Below are positions 1-7,684 of a stretch of 16,895 nt of DNA, one piece after another. Position 1 is the stretch's first letter; every line of letters begins with the position of its first letter. The DNA is from an uncultured Catenibacterium sp. GTDB taxonomy: Bacteria > Bacillota_I > Bacilli_A > Erysipelotrichales > Coprobacillaceae. The position numbers and the translations under genes are program-made. The notes under the pieces are model-generated. The model ran no database searches. It saw only the letters and a list, made by a program, of their open reading frames with translations, and was not told the origin of the DNA. The DNA is taken from contig NZ_UQGV01000057.1 in assembly GCF_900540665.1 (NCBI RefSeq), positions 1 through 16,895 of the forward strand, written 5' to 3'.

Positions 1-5
1 GAAAA

Positions 6-54
6 CCTACATTCTTATATTGTCCTAAACCTACATTTTTATATTGACTTTTGC
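6..54. repeat. Tandem near-identical repeat at window edge, possible IS21-like terminus
   Basis: Two imperfect copies of an 18-bp unit, cctacattcttatattgt at 6-23 and cctacatttttatattga at 30-47, lie 24 bp apart and are followed by ttttgCA ending at 54. Multiple short repeats near the ends and a terminal CA are typical of IS21-family elements (family knowledge). No transposase is visible because the window starts here, so the assignment to an insertion sequence is inference. The following reading frame has no proper start, as expected if an element had inserted into it. Confidence 0.35.
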
Positions 55-1126
55 ACTTGAAAAGCTCAAAGAATATCTTATAGATCATAGAGAATTATAT
101 ACAGGTCCTTTTTTGATGAAAAAGATTAAACAAGGGACAAAATCTTATATTGAGCAAAGTGAAATCTATGAAAAAGTTTTTGAAGGAATTTATAGTTGTC
201 GCTTGGCAAGAAAAGAAGGACAGGATGTTTATGAATATGGTTTTAGACAGGATAATCAGTGTTATTTAAGAAAAAAAGGAAATGTTGTTGATCGTTTATA
301 TCTCTATTTAGAAAATGAAATGTATGAAGTGGCTTTATTAAATAATGATTTGTTAGATCCTAAGATAAAAATACTAGGAGAATATGTATTTAATGAGGCT
401 CATTTTATAGAACATATTCATCGTTATTACGGTATTTTAAATGATGAGAAGTATCAATGGATCAGTCCTTCTATTGCTATTGTTTATACAAATTTACGTA
501 AGTATCTTTTAATAAAAGAACAAAATGAAATAAAGTTTATTTTTAGACAAGTCTTTTTAAAAGATAACGGAATAATTTATTCTTATTATCTTCAAAAAAA
601 TATTCATATTAAAAATAAAGATGATGAAAAAATTTTCTCTATAGATAATATCATGCTCTCTGTTTCTAATATTGTTGATGATAAGCAAAGAAAAACAGAA
701 TATTATTATCTTCAGTTTTTGAATCAAAGTTACTTTGTGTCTATTGAATATAAAAAAAGAGATGCTCATTTTTCTTATAAAAGAGCAAAAGAAATCTATT
801 ATCAAAGTATTTATGATTTCATAAATGACAAAATAAAAGAATTTGATTTTAAAGTAAATTATGTAGGTATTCAATATCCTTGTTATGGAAGTTCAATAGA
901 ACCCCTTTTAATAGGATTTGATGAAATCTATCAAGAAGATGTTGTTTCAATGAAGGAAAGTATTGATTTAGACTTTCAAGAAAATATTGAAATAGTACAT
1001 ATGTTCCATGACTATTTAATAGAACATAACTATTTTAATGTTTTACCAACTCTTATGAAAAGATTAAAAAATGATTTAGAAAAACATTTAAATCTTGAAA
1101 TTCTTTTATTTGAAATGGATGATTGA
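44..1126 (+). CDS. Unknown protein, 5' end probably lost
   Basis: I do not recognise this protein. The open frame gives about 360 residues rich in Tyr, Phe, Ile, Lys and Glu, with no signal peptide, membrane segment or familiar catalytic motif; it looks like a soluble, charged protein. The start is doubtful. The first available codon is TTG at 44 with no ribosome binding site, the frame is closed by a stop at 26-28, and the first ATG is at 116 (residue 25) behind only a weak AGG. Because the repeat at 6-54 runs straight into it, the gene may have been truncated by an insertion, with the original N-terminus missing. It is more A+T- and poly-T-rich than the xdh genes downstream. The nearest downstream terminator is at 1249-1284. 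It could be a surviving shortened gene or a decaying pseudogene. Confidence 0.5.
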   Translation: MTFALEKLKEYLIDHRELYTGPFLMKKIKQGTKSYIEQSEIYEKVFEGIYSCRLARKEGQDVYEYGFRQDNQCYLRKKGNVVDRLYLYLENEMYEVALLNNDLLDPKIKILGEYVFNEAHFIEHIHRYYGILNDEKYQWISPSIAIVYTNLRKYLLIKEQNEIKFIFRQVFLKDNGIIYSYYLQKNIHIKNKDDEKIFSIDNIMLSVSNIVDDKQRKTEYYYLQFLNQSYFVSIEYKKRDAHFSYKRAKEIYYQSIYDFINDKIKEFDFKVNYVGIQYPCYGSSIEPLLIGFDEIYQEDVVSMKESIDLDFQENIEIVHMFHDYLIEHNYFNVLPTLMKRLKNDLEKHLNLEILLFEMDD

Positions 1127-1248
1127 TTTTATATTTTGTCAACTCGTAATTTTATACTACTGCTTGTGCGGACAAGAAAAAGAACCAGATAGTTTAGCAA
1201 AATATAAAAAATATTAATCCCAAATGATAATAATTTAGCTGATTGTGG

Positions 1249-1284
1249 AACTACAATACATAATTTAGTATTGTAGTTTTTTCT
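1249..1284 (+). terminator. Rho-independent terminator
   Basis: The arms aactacaatac (1249-1259) and gtattgtagtt (1268-1278) form a perfect 11-bp stem with an 8-nt loop, followed by a run of T (1277-1282). It ends any transcript from the unknown gene upstream and insulates the regulatory operon that follows. The sequence between the stop at 1126 and this hairpin has no supported gene. Confidence 0.8.
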
Positions 1285-1309
1285 TATAACCCCAATATCG
1301 TGATACAAT
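1281..1309 (+). promoter_or_regulatory. Promoter of the LytTR two-component operon
   Basis: An extended -10, TGaTACAAT (TG at 1301-1302, hexamer 1304-1309), lies 17 bp downstream of a weak -35 TTCTTA (1281-1286). The spacing is ideal and the TGn extension compensates for the poor -35. Transcription would start near 1316, about 40 nt before the ATG at 1357. Confidence 0.5.
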
Positions 1310-1356
1310 AGAAACATCAATTAATAATGTACATATTCAGTTGGGAGCTACATAAG

Positions 1357-2040
1357 ATGAAAATAGGAATAATAGATGATGATACTCAATTCAGCCAAGT
1401 CATAAAGAATAAGATAGAAGAAAATACATGCTTTAGTAAAAGTAGTATTGATGTATTTAATAATGATTTCAAATCACTTCAATTAAAAGATTATGATTAT
1501 TTGTTTATAGATATTCTATTAATGCAGGATAATGGTATCACTATTGCGAAAAGTATAGATAATAAGAATACACGCATCATATTCATGTCTAGTAATGAAA
1601 CACTTGTTTATGATTGTTTTGATATTGCGCTTTACTTCTTTATAAGAAAAACATCTTATGAAGATGATTTAGAAAGACTATTTATCAAAATGGATAAAGA
1701 TCAGGCTGAAAACCATAAACAATATCTCGTTGATAAGAAAAACAATCAATACATTAATCTCAAGGATATCATCTATGTTCAATCCCATAGAAATACATGT
1801 ACCTTTTACACAGAAGATAATGAATATGTTCAATACACAACATTAAAGAAATGTTCTGAAGAGTTATGTTCCAATGTAGCATTCTATAAAATAAACTCAT
1901 ATACCATTATTAATTTTAAATATGTTACTAAAATCAATAATCAAAATGTTACTCTTATGAACAGTCAAACATTTAATGTCTCTAGAAAATCAAAAGATAT
2001 TATTGAAAAATATCATGCCTACAGGAGGTACATGCAATGA
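1357..2040 (+). CDS. LytTR-family response regulator (AgrA/ComE type)
   Basis: This is a 227-aa transcription factor. The receiver domain (about 1-115) carries the acidic pair D8/D9 in IIDDD, the predicted phospho-acceptor D52 in LFIDILL, a Ser pair at 78-79 and K98. The C-terminal part (about 124-222) has the layout of a LytTR DNA-binding domain, including IIYVQSHRNTCTFYT and a KINSYTIIN stretch. The start was set at 1357 because GGGAG (1343-1347) sits 9 nt upstream; the in-frame ATG at 1327 lacks a ribosome binding site. It overlaps the sensor gene by 4 nt (ATGA), so the two are translationally coupled. In this family, phosphorylation by a peptide-sensing kinase promotes binding to direct repeats and activation of bacteriocin or quorum-sensing genes. 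Here the likely target is the peptide/ABC operon starting at 3280, which is inference from position. Confidence 0.88.
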   Translation: MKIGIIDDDTQFSQVIKNKIEENTCFSKSSIDVFNNDFKSLQLKDYDYLFIDILLMQDNGITIAKSIDNKNTRIIFMSSNETLVYDCFDIALYFFIRKTSYEDDLERLFIKMDKDQAENHKQYLVDKKNNQYINLKDIIYVQSHRNTCTFYTEDNEYVQYTTLKKCSEELCSNVAFYKINSYTIINFKYVTKINNQNVTLMNSQTFNVSRKSKDIIEKYHAYRRYMQ

Positions 2041-3155
2041 TGAGTTTCTTATATTTTTGTTGTATAGAAGCATTACTGACATATCTCCTTAGAACAAATA
2101 AAACAGCTATTTTTATTGCCTCTTTATTGATCAATTGTCTTCTTAGTGTATTTACAAGTCATCCCCTATTACAGGATCTCTTGTTAATAGAATCTTTATG
2201 CTTCTTATTCTATTATTATTCAGATAGGCTGTTATCAGAAATTATCTTCTATCTTTCATTCTTAACTGTTATAAAGAATTTAGTTGTTCTAATACCAATA
2301 TCCCCTATTGTTTCATTAATCATCTATATTCTTATTATCTCCACATTCGCTATTATTCAAAAGCTTTACCCTATCGATAATAAGAATCTTTATTGGGGAT
2401 TACTTATGGCTATATCCTTAAGTACTCTATGTATTTATCATATTCTCTATAATGACTTTCTTAATATATTAGGCATAAACTGTAATCTCATTATTCTTAT
2501 AACCCTTTTGATTACTATCATTATTTCCTATTACTTATTCCTTAGATATACCAAACTTAATCATGAACAACAGCTTCTTAACCAGGCTATTGATCATTTT
2601 AAGAATGATCAACAAAACTATGCCTTCATTGAAAAGAAAAACAATGAACTCTATAAGCTAAGACATGACTTAAAATACGATTACCTTCAGATGAAGGAAT
2701 ATGTAAAAAGAAAAGAATTTGAAAATGTGAATGAGATGATAGACAAAAGAATAGATTCTCTCAACGATCATAACATGCTGATCATATCTGGTAATAAGCT
2801 ATTTGATTCATTTATTAATATGAAATTAGAACAGCTCAAACTCAACAACATTAAACCTGCTATCATTGTATCTATTCAGGATATATCATTTATAGAGGAT
2901 GAACATTTGAATATCCTTATAAATTATCTGTTTGATATCGCAATAGATTGCATGGAAAATAATGAATTAGAAGTAAAAATAACGGAAGACCAATGTGCTT
3001 TTGAAATCACATTGTATATGAATGATGCAAAAGAAAGAATCAATCAAATGAAATATGATACTCTTGTATTAATACTGCATAAATATCATGGAAGCTTACA
3101 AGTACAGCATGCTGGTGCATCACTCTATATCTCTACTCTTATACCTGTTTCATGA
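2037..3155 (+). CDS. AgrC/ComD-like sensor histidine kinase with degenerate ATPase domain
   Basis: The 372-aa protein has about six hydrophobic segments in residues 1-170, a helical dimerisation region, and the family-type phospho-acceptor motif LRHDLKYDYL with H210. This matches the peptide-sensing HPK10/GHKL kinases that pair with LytTR regulators. The C-terminal catalytic domain is unusual. The N-box, normally D-N-A-I-E-A, reads D300-I-A-I-D-C, so the Mg/ATP-contacting Asn is replaced by Ile. No Gly-rich G-box is visible before the final KYHGSLQVQ stretch. It may be unable to bind ATP normally and act as a phosphatase, a scaffold or a non-phosphorylating sensor. A strong AGGAGG (2023-2028) precedes the start ATG at 2037, which overlaps the stop of the regulator gene; a second ATG at 2040 is possible. 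Confidence 0.8.
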   Translation: MMSFLYFCCIEALLTYLLRTNKTAIFIASLLINCLLSVFTSHPLLQDLLLIESLCFLFYYYSDRLLSEIIFYLSFLTVIKNLVVLIPISPIVSLIIYILIISTFAIIQKLYPIDNKNLYWGLLMAISLSTLCIYHILYNDFLNILGINCNLIILITLLITIIISYYLFLRYTKLNHEQQLLNQAIDHFKNDQQNYAFIEKKNNELYKLRHDLKYDYLQMKEYVKRKEFENVNEMIDKRIDSLNDHNMLIISGNKLFDSFINMKLEQLKLNNIKPAIIVSIQDISFIEDEHLNILINYLFDIAIDCMENNELEVKITEDQCAFEITLYMNDAKERINQMKYDTLVLILHKYHGSLQVQHAGASLYISTLIPVS

Positions 3156-3170
3156 CAGGTATTTTTTGTT
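3141..3170 (+). terminator. Terminator overlapping the sensor kinase stop codon
   Basis: The arms ATACCTGT (3141-3148) and ACAGGTAT (3155-3162) form an 8-bp stem around a 6-nt loop, followed by six T. The stop codon TGA (3153-3155) lies in the hairpin. It separates the regulatory pair from the peptide/ABC operon, so the latter needs its own promoter. Confidence 0.85.
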
Positions 3171-3185
3171 TATTATCCTCATAAA

Positions 3186-3235
3186 TCGGTCAAACGTCCT
3201 CAAGATATTATTTATTTTTTCAAAGGTTGTATGAT
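3186..3235 (+). promoter_or_regulatory. Candidate activator-dependent promoter of the peptide operon
   Basis: A plausible -10 TATGAT lies at 3230-3235, but the region 16-17 bp upstream (TTATTT) is a poor -35, as expected for an activated promoter. TCAA cores recur at 3190 (TCAAACGT), 3200 (TCAAGATA) and 3220 (TCAAAGGT), offset by 10 and 20 bp, so they fall on the same helix face. LytTR regulators bind paired direct repeats roughly two helical turns apart, so these are candidate operator half-sites. The match to any known consensus was not established. Confidence 0.35.
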
Positions 3236-3279
3236 TGAAATAGGAGGAAAAATCATAGTAGCAATAAGGTATAACAATT

Positions 3280-3603
3280 ATGAAATTAAAAAACATTTTT
3301 GCTTCAGCTTTAAGTCTTGCATTTATTTTAATGTTTTCTATCTGTTGCGCAGACGCAGCAACAAAATACAGAAATGTTCCAATTTATACTACCAGCGATA
3401 CATCTGGCATAATTATTTCAATTAATGAACATAAAGGAACTTGTACAGGTTCTAAAGCAAGAAGTACTGTCACAACTAAGTACTTAATTATTGGCGGTAC
3501 ACAAAAAACAGAAAATTTAGATAGTGGCAAAACAGCTAAAGTCAGAATCACCGGAAAATTAGGTGATGCTAAACAAACAAAAACATCAACAATTAAATTT
3601 TAA
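3280..3603 (+). CDS. Secreted cationic peptide, putative bacteriocin (lactococcin-972-like)
   Basis: The 107-aa precursor begins with a Sec-type signal peptide: MKLK, a hydrophobic core (residues 5-23) and a cleavage region ADA-A near residue 26. The mature part is about 80 residues, rich in Thr, Lys and Gly, with roughly 14 Lys/Arg against 5 Asp/Glu and one Cys (C55), and an alternating pattern that suggests beta strands. The stretch from TGSKARSTV to the Lys-rich end resembles in layout the C-terminal part of lactococcin 972 peptides, but it lacks their aromatic residues and N-terminal Gly-Trp-rich part, so the family call is tentative. An AAGG at 3266-3269 precedes ATG 3280; a stronger AGGAGG at 3243-3248 is too far away to serve it. 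The gene is followed after 20 nt by two FtsX-type ABC genes. It could also be a signalling peptide for the upstream sensor. Confidence 0.55.
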   Translation: MKLKNIFASALSLAFILMFSICCADAATKYRNVPIYTTSDTSGIIISINEHKGTCTGSKARSTVTTKYLIIGGTQKTENLDSGKTAKVRITGKLGDAKQTKTSTIKF

Positions 3604-3623
3604 TAAGAAAGAGGTGCTTTACT

Positions 3624-5648
3624 ATGATTGAGATGAAACATTTAAATATAAATTTTGGTAATCAAGTCATATTCAATGATGCTCATTTTAAAACATGTCC
3701 TGGTCGAATCACTGGTATTATTGGCAAAAGTGGATGTGGTAAAACAACATTCCTAAAATCATTATTATACCAGTACAAAGATAATCTTCTTTATGTAGAT
3801 AATGTAGCTATCAATAATTCTAATAAAGAAGATTATCTATTAAATAAGGTGTCTTATATTGATCAATTTGGGACATTCTTTGATAACATGAAAGTATATG
3901 AACATTTTGAATTTATTAATCACCTACAAGAAAGCCAATATGATCAAACCAAAATGAATAATATGCTTCATCTAGTAGGATTGGATCTTATAGATCCATC
4001 CTGCTATCCTTCTTCTTTATCTATTGGGCAGAGAAAAAGATTCTTAATAGCGTTATCCATGTATAAAGATGCATCCATCATTATTATTGATGAACCGACT
4101 GCTTCTTTAGATCAAGAAAATAAAGAAATCGTACTTCAATTACTCGAAAAACTAAAATCAGAAAACAAATATATTATCATTACAACTCATGATGAATATC
4201 TAATAAATCATCTAGACATTACTTATAGAATAGAAAATAGAATTCTTGTATGCGATCAAAACATAGATGAAATAAATCAAACTACTCAACTGAAGAAGTC
4301 AGACATCAACAGTTATCATAAGTACTTCTTCTATAAAAATAAAAGACAATGGTTTCAGTTTATTCTTGTATTACTACTAGGTTTTATTATGACAATCTCT
4401 ATTTCTACTAACGTAAGTGATAGTCTATTACAGGAAAATAAGTTATCAAGTGGTATAAAACAAGCCAATAAAGCAGAATTATATACAGGTAAGATGAATG
4501 ATTCTTATATTGCGAATGGCGTAGATAGTTATTATATCGGTGATGCAGAGGTAAATCTTGATATAAGTACTGAGGAATTGAATCGTATTAAATCAATCAA
4601 ACATGTAAAGAGTGTTTATCCATTTGATGTATTTGATACAATCAATCAAATGGAAGATGTGAGTAAAGGTACTGTTTATTATCAAGGAAGTAAAACACAG
4701 TTTGATTATTTTCAGGAAGGGAGTCCAATGGTCGTTCCCTATTACTCTTTCCAGAATATTAAAGTAGATGGAAAAGAACTTAAAGGAAATGCGATTAGTC
4801 AATCATTCGCAAGAAAGCTAGGTATAGATGAAAAAGAAAAGAACTTTAAAATATCTATAGATGTATATGTTCCAGTACAGCAATATACTTATCAATGTGA
4901 AATTGATGATTCTAAAACATTGGGTACTTTATCACAGGTTCTTACTAAGAAAGTAAATCTTGAAATAGAAATCAATCATATTATTTCAACAGATGATTAT
5001 TATAATGAATTTCTTAGTGCTGGATATGTTGTACTTATGAATGACAAATCATTCTATACTATTTTAAATCAATACAATAACCAGACTCCTGATAGTTTAC
5101 TAGATGCCAAAGAATACAATGCAACTATTACTCCTTATCAAAGTAAAAATTATGTTGTAGAAGTAAACCGTATTAAGAACTTAAAAAGTGTTGAAAAAGA
5201 AATATCTCAGATTTCTAATAATTTCATTACTTATGATCAATATAATTCAGTGACAGATATGGTTGATGTCTATAAGGAAGAAAGAAAAGGAAGATATATT
5301 TTTATGGCTGTAGTGATATTAGTCGCAATATTCCTTTATGTTCTTGTACAAATGAATGCATTGGATGATAGAAAAAATGAAATTAAATTGTTGAAGGTTT
5401 ATGGTTTAAAGAATCAAACGATTTGTTCTTTAATGAATGATAATATGATTGTACAGTCCATCTTATCTCTATTACTAAGTATTCCTGGTTTCTTTATCGC
5501 AAGAAAAATTGGTTTCTTTGTGATTAATCGTCAGTCAATGACTATGAGTTTATTACTTTTTATGATTATTCAAATAGGTGTGACTTTAGTTATTTGTTTC
5601 TCATATATATGTTATAGTCAATGGTTTGTAAAGAAGGTGGATTTATGA
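3624..5648 (+). CDS. ABC ATPase fused to FtsX/MacB-like permease (transporter subunit 1)
   Basis: This 674-aa protein combines two functions. Residues 1-215 are an ABC ATPase with Walker A GKSGCGKT (34-41), Q-loop Q81, signature LSIGQ (132-136), Walker B IIIIDE (151-156) and H-loop H189. A membrane helix at about 243-262 leads into a large extracytoplasmic region (about 263-555), followed by three C-terminal helices (about 557-577, 608-630 and 640-663) with an FtsX-like loop around EIKLLKVYGLKNQ. This is the MacB/FtsX topology, used for mechanotransmission, export or self-protection rather than classical import. GAGGTG 7 nt upstream of ATG 3624 sets the start. It overlaps the next ABC gene by 4 nt. 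Such proteins accompany lactococcin-972-type peptides; here it probably forms a heterodimer with the next gene product to export the peptide or give immunity. Confidence 0.85.
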   Translation: MIEMKHLNINFGNQVIFNDAHFKTCPGRITGIIGKSGCGKTTFLKSLLYQYKDNLLYVDNVAINNSNKEDYLLNKVSYIDQFGTFFDNMKVYEHFEFINHLQESQYDQTKMNNMLHLVGLDLIDPSCYPSSLSIGQRKRFLIALSMYKDASIIIIDEPTASLDQENKEIVLQLLEKLKSENKYIIITTHDEYLINHLDITYRIENRILVCDQNIDEINQTTQLKKSDINSYHKYFFYKNKRQWFQFILVLLLGFIMTISISTNVSDSLLQENKLSSGIKQANKAELYTGKMNDSYIANGVDSYYIGDAEVNLDISTEELNRIKSIKHVKSVYPFDVFDTINQMEDVSKGTVYYQGSKTQFDYFQEGSPMVVPYYSFQNIKVDGKELKGNAISQSFARKLGIDEKEKNFKISIDVYVPVQQYTYQCEIDDSKTLGTLSQVLTKKVNLEIEINHIISTDDYYNEFLSAGYVVLMNDKSFYTILNQYNNQTPDSLLDAKEYNATITPYQSKNYVVEVNRIKNLKSVEKEISQISNNFITYDQYNSVTDMVDVYKEERKGRYIFMAVVILVAIFLYVLVQMNALDDRKNEIKLLKVYGLKNQTICSLMNDNMIVQSILSLLLSIPGFFIARKIGFFVINRQSMTMSLLLFMIIQIGVTLVICFSYICYSQWFVKKVDL

Positions 5649-7468
5649 TTGAGATGAAGAATATCAATCTATCTTTTAAGAATCATATATTGTTTAAGAA
5701 CCAGAATATAAGTATTCCGTCTTCTCAAATTACTGTAATTACTGGTGAAAGTGGTTCTGGTAAATCTACTTTATTATTTGAACTTGCAGGACTAACACAT
5801 TATTCCAAGAATGAGTTTTATACCGACAGTAATGATTATGGTTTTGTATTTCAGGATTGTAGATTATTTGATGATTTAACAGCAATACAGAATATTCAAC
5901 TATTTAGTGAGCTTGCTGAAGTTCCATTTCATAAAGATCAAATGATGAAGCTATTGGATGAATTAGATTTAAATATTGATTTAAATGGAAAAGTAGATAT
6001 TTTATCTGGTGGTCAAAAACAAAGATTACTTATATTATGCTGTATGATGAAGAATCCGGATATTATCTTTCTAGATGAGCCTACCGCTTATCTAGATACG
6101 ATCAATAGAGAACATATGAGAAAGATTATTCATGAATTATGTCATAAATATCATAAGACAGTTGTGATTGCGACACATGATATGGGGATGTTGGAGATTG
6201 CTGATATACATTACCATATAGAGCACCAGCAAATCATATTAAAGAAAGAATCTTATACAGAGATCAATAAAATAGAACCTAAAGAACATATTCATACAAA
6301 TCCTGTTACCTATTACTTAAAGGCTGAGAAGTCCAATAGAATCCATTATAAAAGAAATATTGTGATAAGTATTATGATGATCATAGTGACATATATGATG
6401 TGCTTTCAAGCTTATTATCAAAAAGAAACAGACACTATGATTAATAAAGCAATTGATAATGAATTAAGGATTTCTTATAAAGATGGTGGTAATGCTTATG
6501 ATATGGGCGGTCAGCCTATTCCTAAAACACTCATTCAAGACATATCCAACAATAGTATGGTTCAAAGTATTCAGCCATTCTTCCAATGGAATGTCTTAAA
6601 TACGCAGGAGACTATTGTCATACAGCCTTATTATGGGAATATGAAAACATATAAGACTTATACAAAACAATCATTCAGTATTGAGAATAAACAGCTCAAT
6701 ACCGATCATGTCTATATTTCTTATTCTCTCTATCAAAAACTAAACAAGAATATCCATATCACAGGTATTCTTCAAATACCTACAAGTAATACCTACACCT
6801 TCAATAAGATTCCTTTTGAACTCGTTAATGCGAATGTCACAGATAAAGATATTCATAACCGATATACAAAAACAACAGAAAACATTATTTATATATCTCC
6901 AAAACTGTATCAGAAGATAGTAAATCAATATACACAAAACAATACATATCAGTCCAATGTCTATATCATCAAAGTAAACTCATATAAGAACATTCAATCT
7001 GTCACTGAATTTATTAAAAAACATGATTCTGATATAAAGGTCTATAATCCTGTTTCTTCTGCAATATTAAATAAAACAACTACATTTGGATTTGAAATGA
7101 TACAGCAGTTCTCTATGATTATGTTTGTCATGTTTATGAGTACATGTTTTATTATTGGAATATTTGATATTGTTTCTAGACGCTATCAATATGCACTACT
7201 ATTAGTGAATGGACTTAATAGATTACAATGTCTACAATTAATATTGAAAGAAAGATCTTCTTATTGTCTGGTATCTATCATTCTATCTATGATTTCAGTC
7301 TTATCTTTATTCTTCTTCCAATATCATATATTACCTTCTATAATGATAGAACAAGCTATTTCTATCTTAATCCTAGTGAATTCAGTTATTCTAATTATTC
7401 CTTGTTTGACTTTTATTGTATTAATGAGATCAAACAATGAAGGAAATCTATTAAAGACAAGTGAGTGA
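5645..7468 (+). CDS. ABC ATPase fused to FtsX/MacB-like permease (transporter subunit 2)
   Basis: This is a 607-aa paralogue of the preceding protein with the same architecture. The ATPase (1-200) has Walker A GESGSGKS (34-41), Q-loop Q70, canonical signature LSGGQ (120-124), Walker B IIFLDE (140-145) and H178. One helix at about 238-257 is followed by an extracytoplasmic region (about 260-485) and three C-terminal helices (about 488-508, 540-560 and 571-595). The start at 5645 is supported by GAAGGTGG just upstream and the ATGA overlap with the previous stop; an in-frame ATG at 5621 lacks a ribosome binding site. Both proteins begin MIEMK and share N-terminal DNA identity, suggesting tandem duplication followed by divergence. 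Both ATPase sites look intact. Likely partner of subunit 1 in one heterodimeric complex acting on the 3280-3603 peptide. Confidence 0.85.
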   Translation: MIEMKNINLSFKNHILFKNQNISIPSSQITVITGESGSGKSTLLFELAGLTHYSKNEFYTDSNDYGFVFQDCRLFDDLTAIQNIQLFSELAEVPFHKDQMMKLLDELDLNIDLNGKVDILSGGQKQRLLILCCMMKNPDIIFLDEPTAYLDTINREHMRKIIHELCHKYHKTVVIATHDMGMLEIADIHYHIEHQQIILKKESYTEINKIEPKEHIHTNPVTYYLKAEKSNRIHYKRNIVISIMMIIVTYMMCFQAYYQKETDTMINKAIDNELRISYKDGGNAYDMGGQPIPKTLIQDISNNSMVQSIQPFFQWNVLNTQETIVIQPYYGNMKTYKTYTKQSFSIENKQLNTDHVYISYSLYQKLNKNIHITGILQIPTSNTYTFNKIPFELVNANVTDKDIHNRYTKTTENIIYISPKLYQKIVNQYTQNNTYQSNVYIIKVNSYKNIQSVTEFIKKHDSDIKVYNPVSSAILNKTTTFGFEMIQQFSMIMFVMFMSTCFIIGIFDIVSRRYQYALLLVNGLNRLQCLQLILKERSSYCLVSIILSMISVLSLFFFQYHILPSIMIEQAISILILVNSVILIIPCLTFIVLMRSNNEGNLLKTSE

Positions 7469-7473
7469 AGATT

Positions 7474-7671
7474 ATGAAAAAACTTCCCATTATTATAGTC
7501 TCTGTAGGATGTATTATTACTGGTCTTATTGTAAGTATGACTCCTGCAGTGAAAGTTGTGAATAATACTACGTATTCTTATTTCAACTATGAACTTCTCG
7601 GTATTGGTTTTGCGATTAGTTTATTGCTTGGTATTATCTCCTTATGGTTTATAAAAAGAAAAGGAAACTAA
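7474..7671 (+). CDS. Small two-helix membrane protein, possible immunity or accessory factor
   Basis: The 65-residue protein has a hydrophobic helix at about 5-21 (IIIVSVGCIITGLIVSM), a short polar loop with NNTTYSYFNY, and a second helix at about 40-59, ending in the positive tail KRKGN. It is the last gene of the peptide/ABC unit, starting 5 nt after the previous stop, and ends just before a terminator. The ATG at 7474 is preferred; the GTG at 7465 would overlap the upstream gene by 4 nt and is a possible alternative. I do not recognise a family. Size, topology and position fit a dedicated immunity protein or a transporter accessory subunit, which is inference. Confidence 0.65.
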   Translation: MKKLPIIIVSVGCIITGLIVSMTPAVKVVNNTTYSYFNYELLGIGFAISLLLGIISLWFIKRKGN

Positions 7672-7684
7672 TCACATATTAAAT

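Noticed and set aside
1145..1275. Short coding-like stretches (such as CGQEKEPDSLAKYKK, then IPNDNNLADCGTT in the next frame) suggesting a frameshifted gene remnant
   Set aside because: The pieces are short, have no start or ribosome binding site, the second overlaps the terminator, and no family is recognisable; chance is likely in AT-rich sequence.
1129..1320. Minus-strand 63-codon ORF
   Set aside because: It covers the terminator and promoter before the LytTR gene, has no convincing ribosome binding site and no protein features.
3186..3235. CRISPR or riboswitch-like repeats in the leader of the peptide operon
   Set aside because: Only short 4-8-nt motifs recur, without spacers or a conserved aptamer fold; an activator site fits better.
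3231..3425. 64-codon ORF overlapping the peptide gene in another frame
   Set aside because: It runs across the peptide gene's signal sequence, has no ribosome binding site at its ATG, and is not protein-like; its early codons include the AGGAGG that may only be leader sequence.
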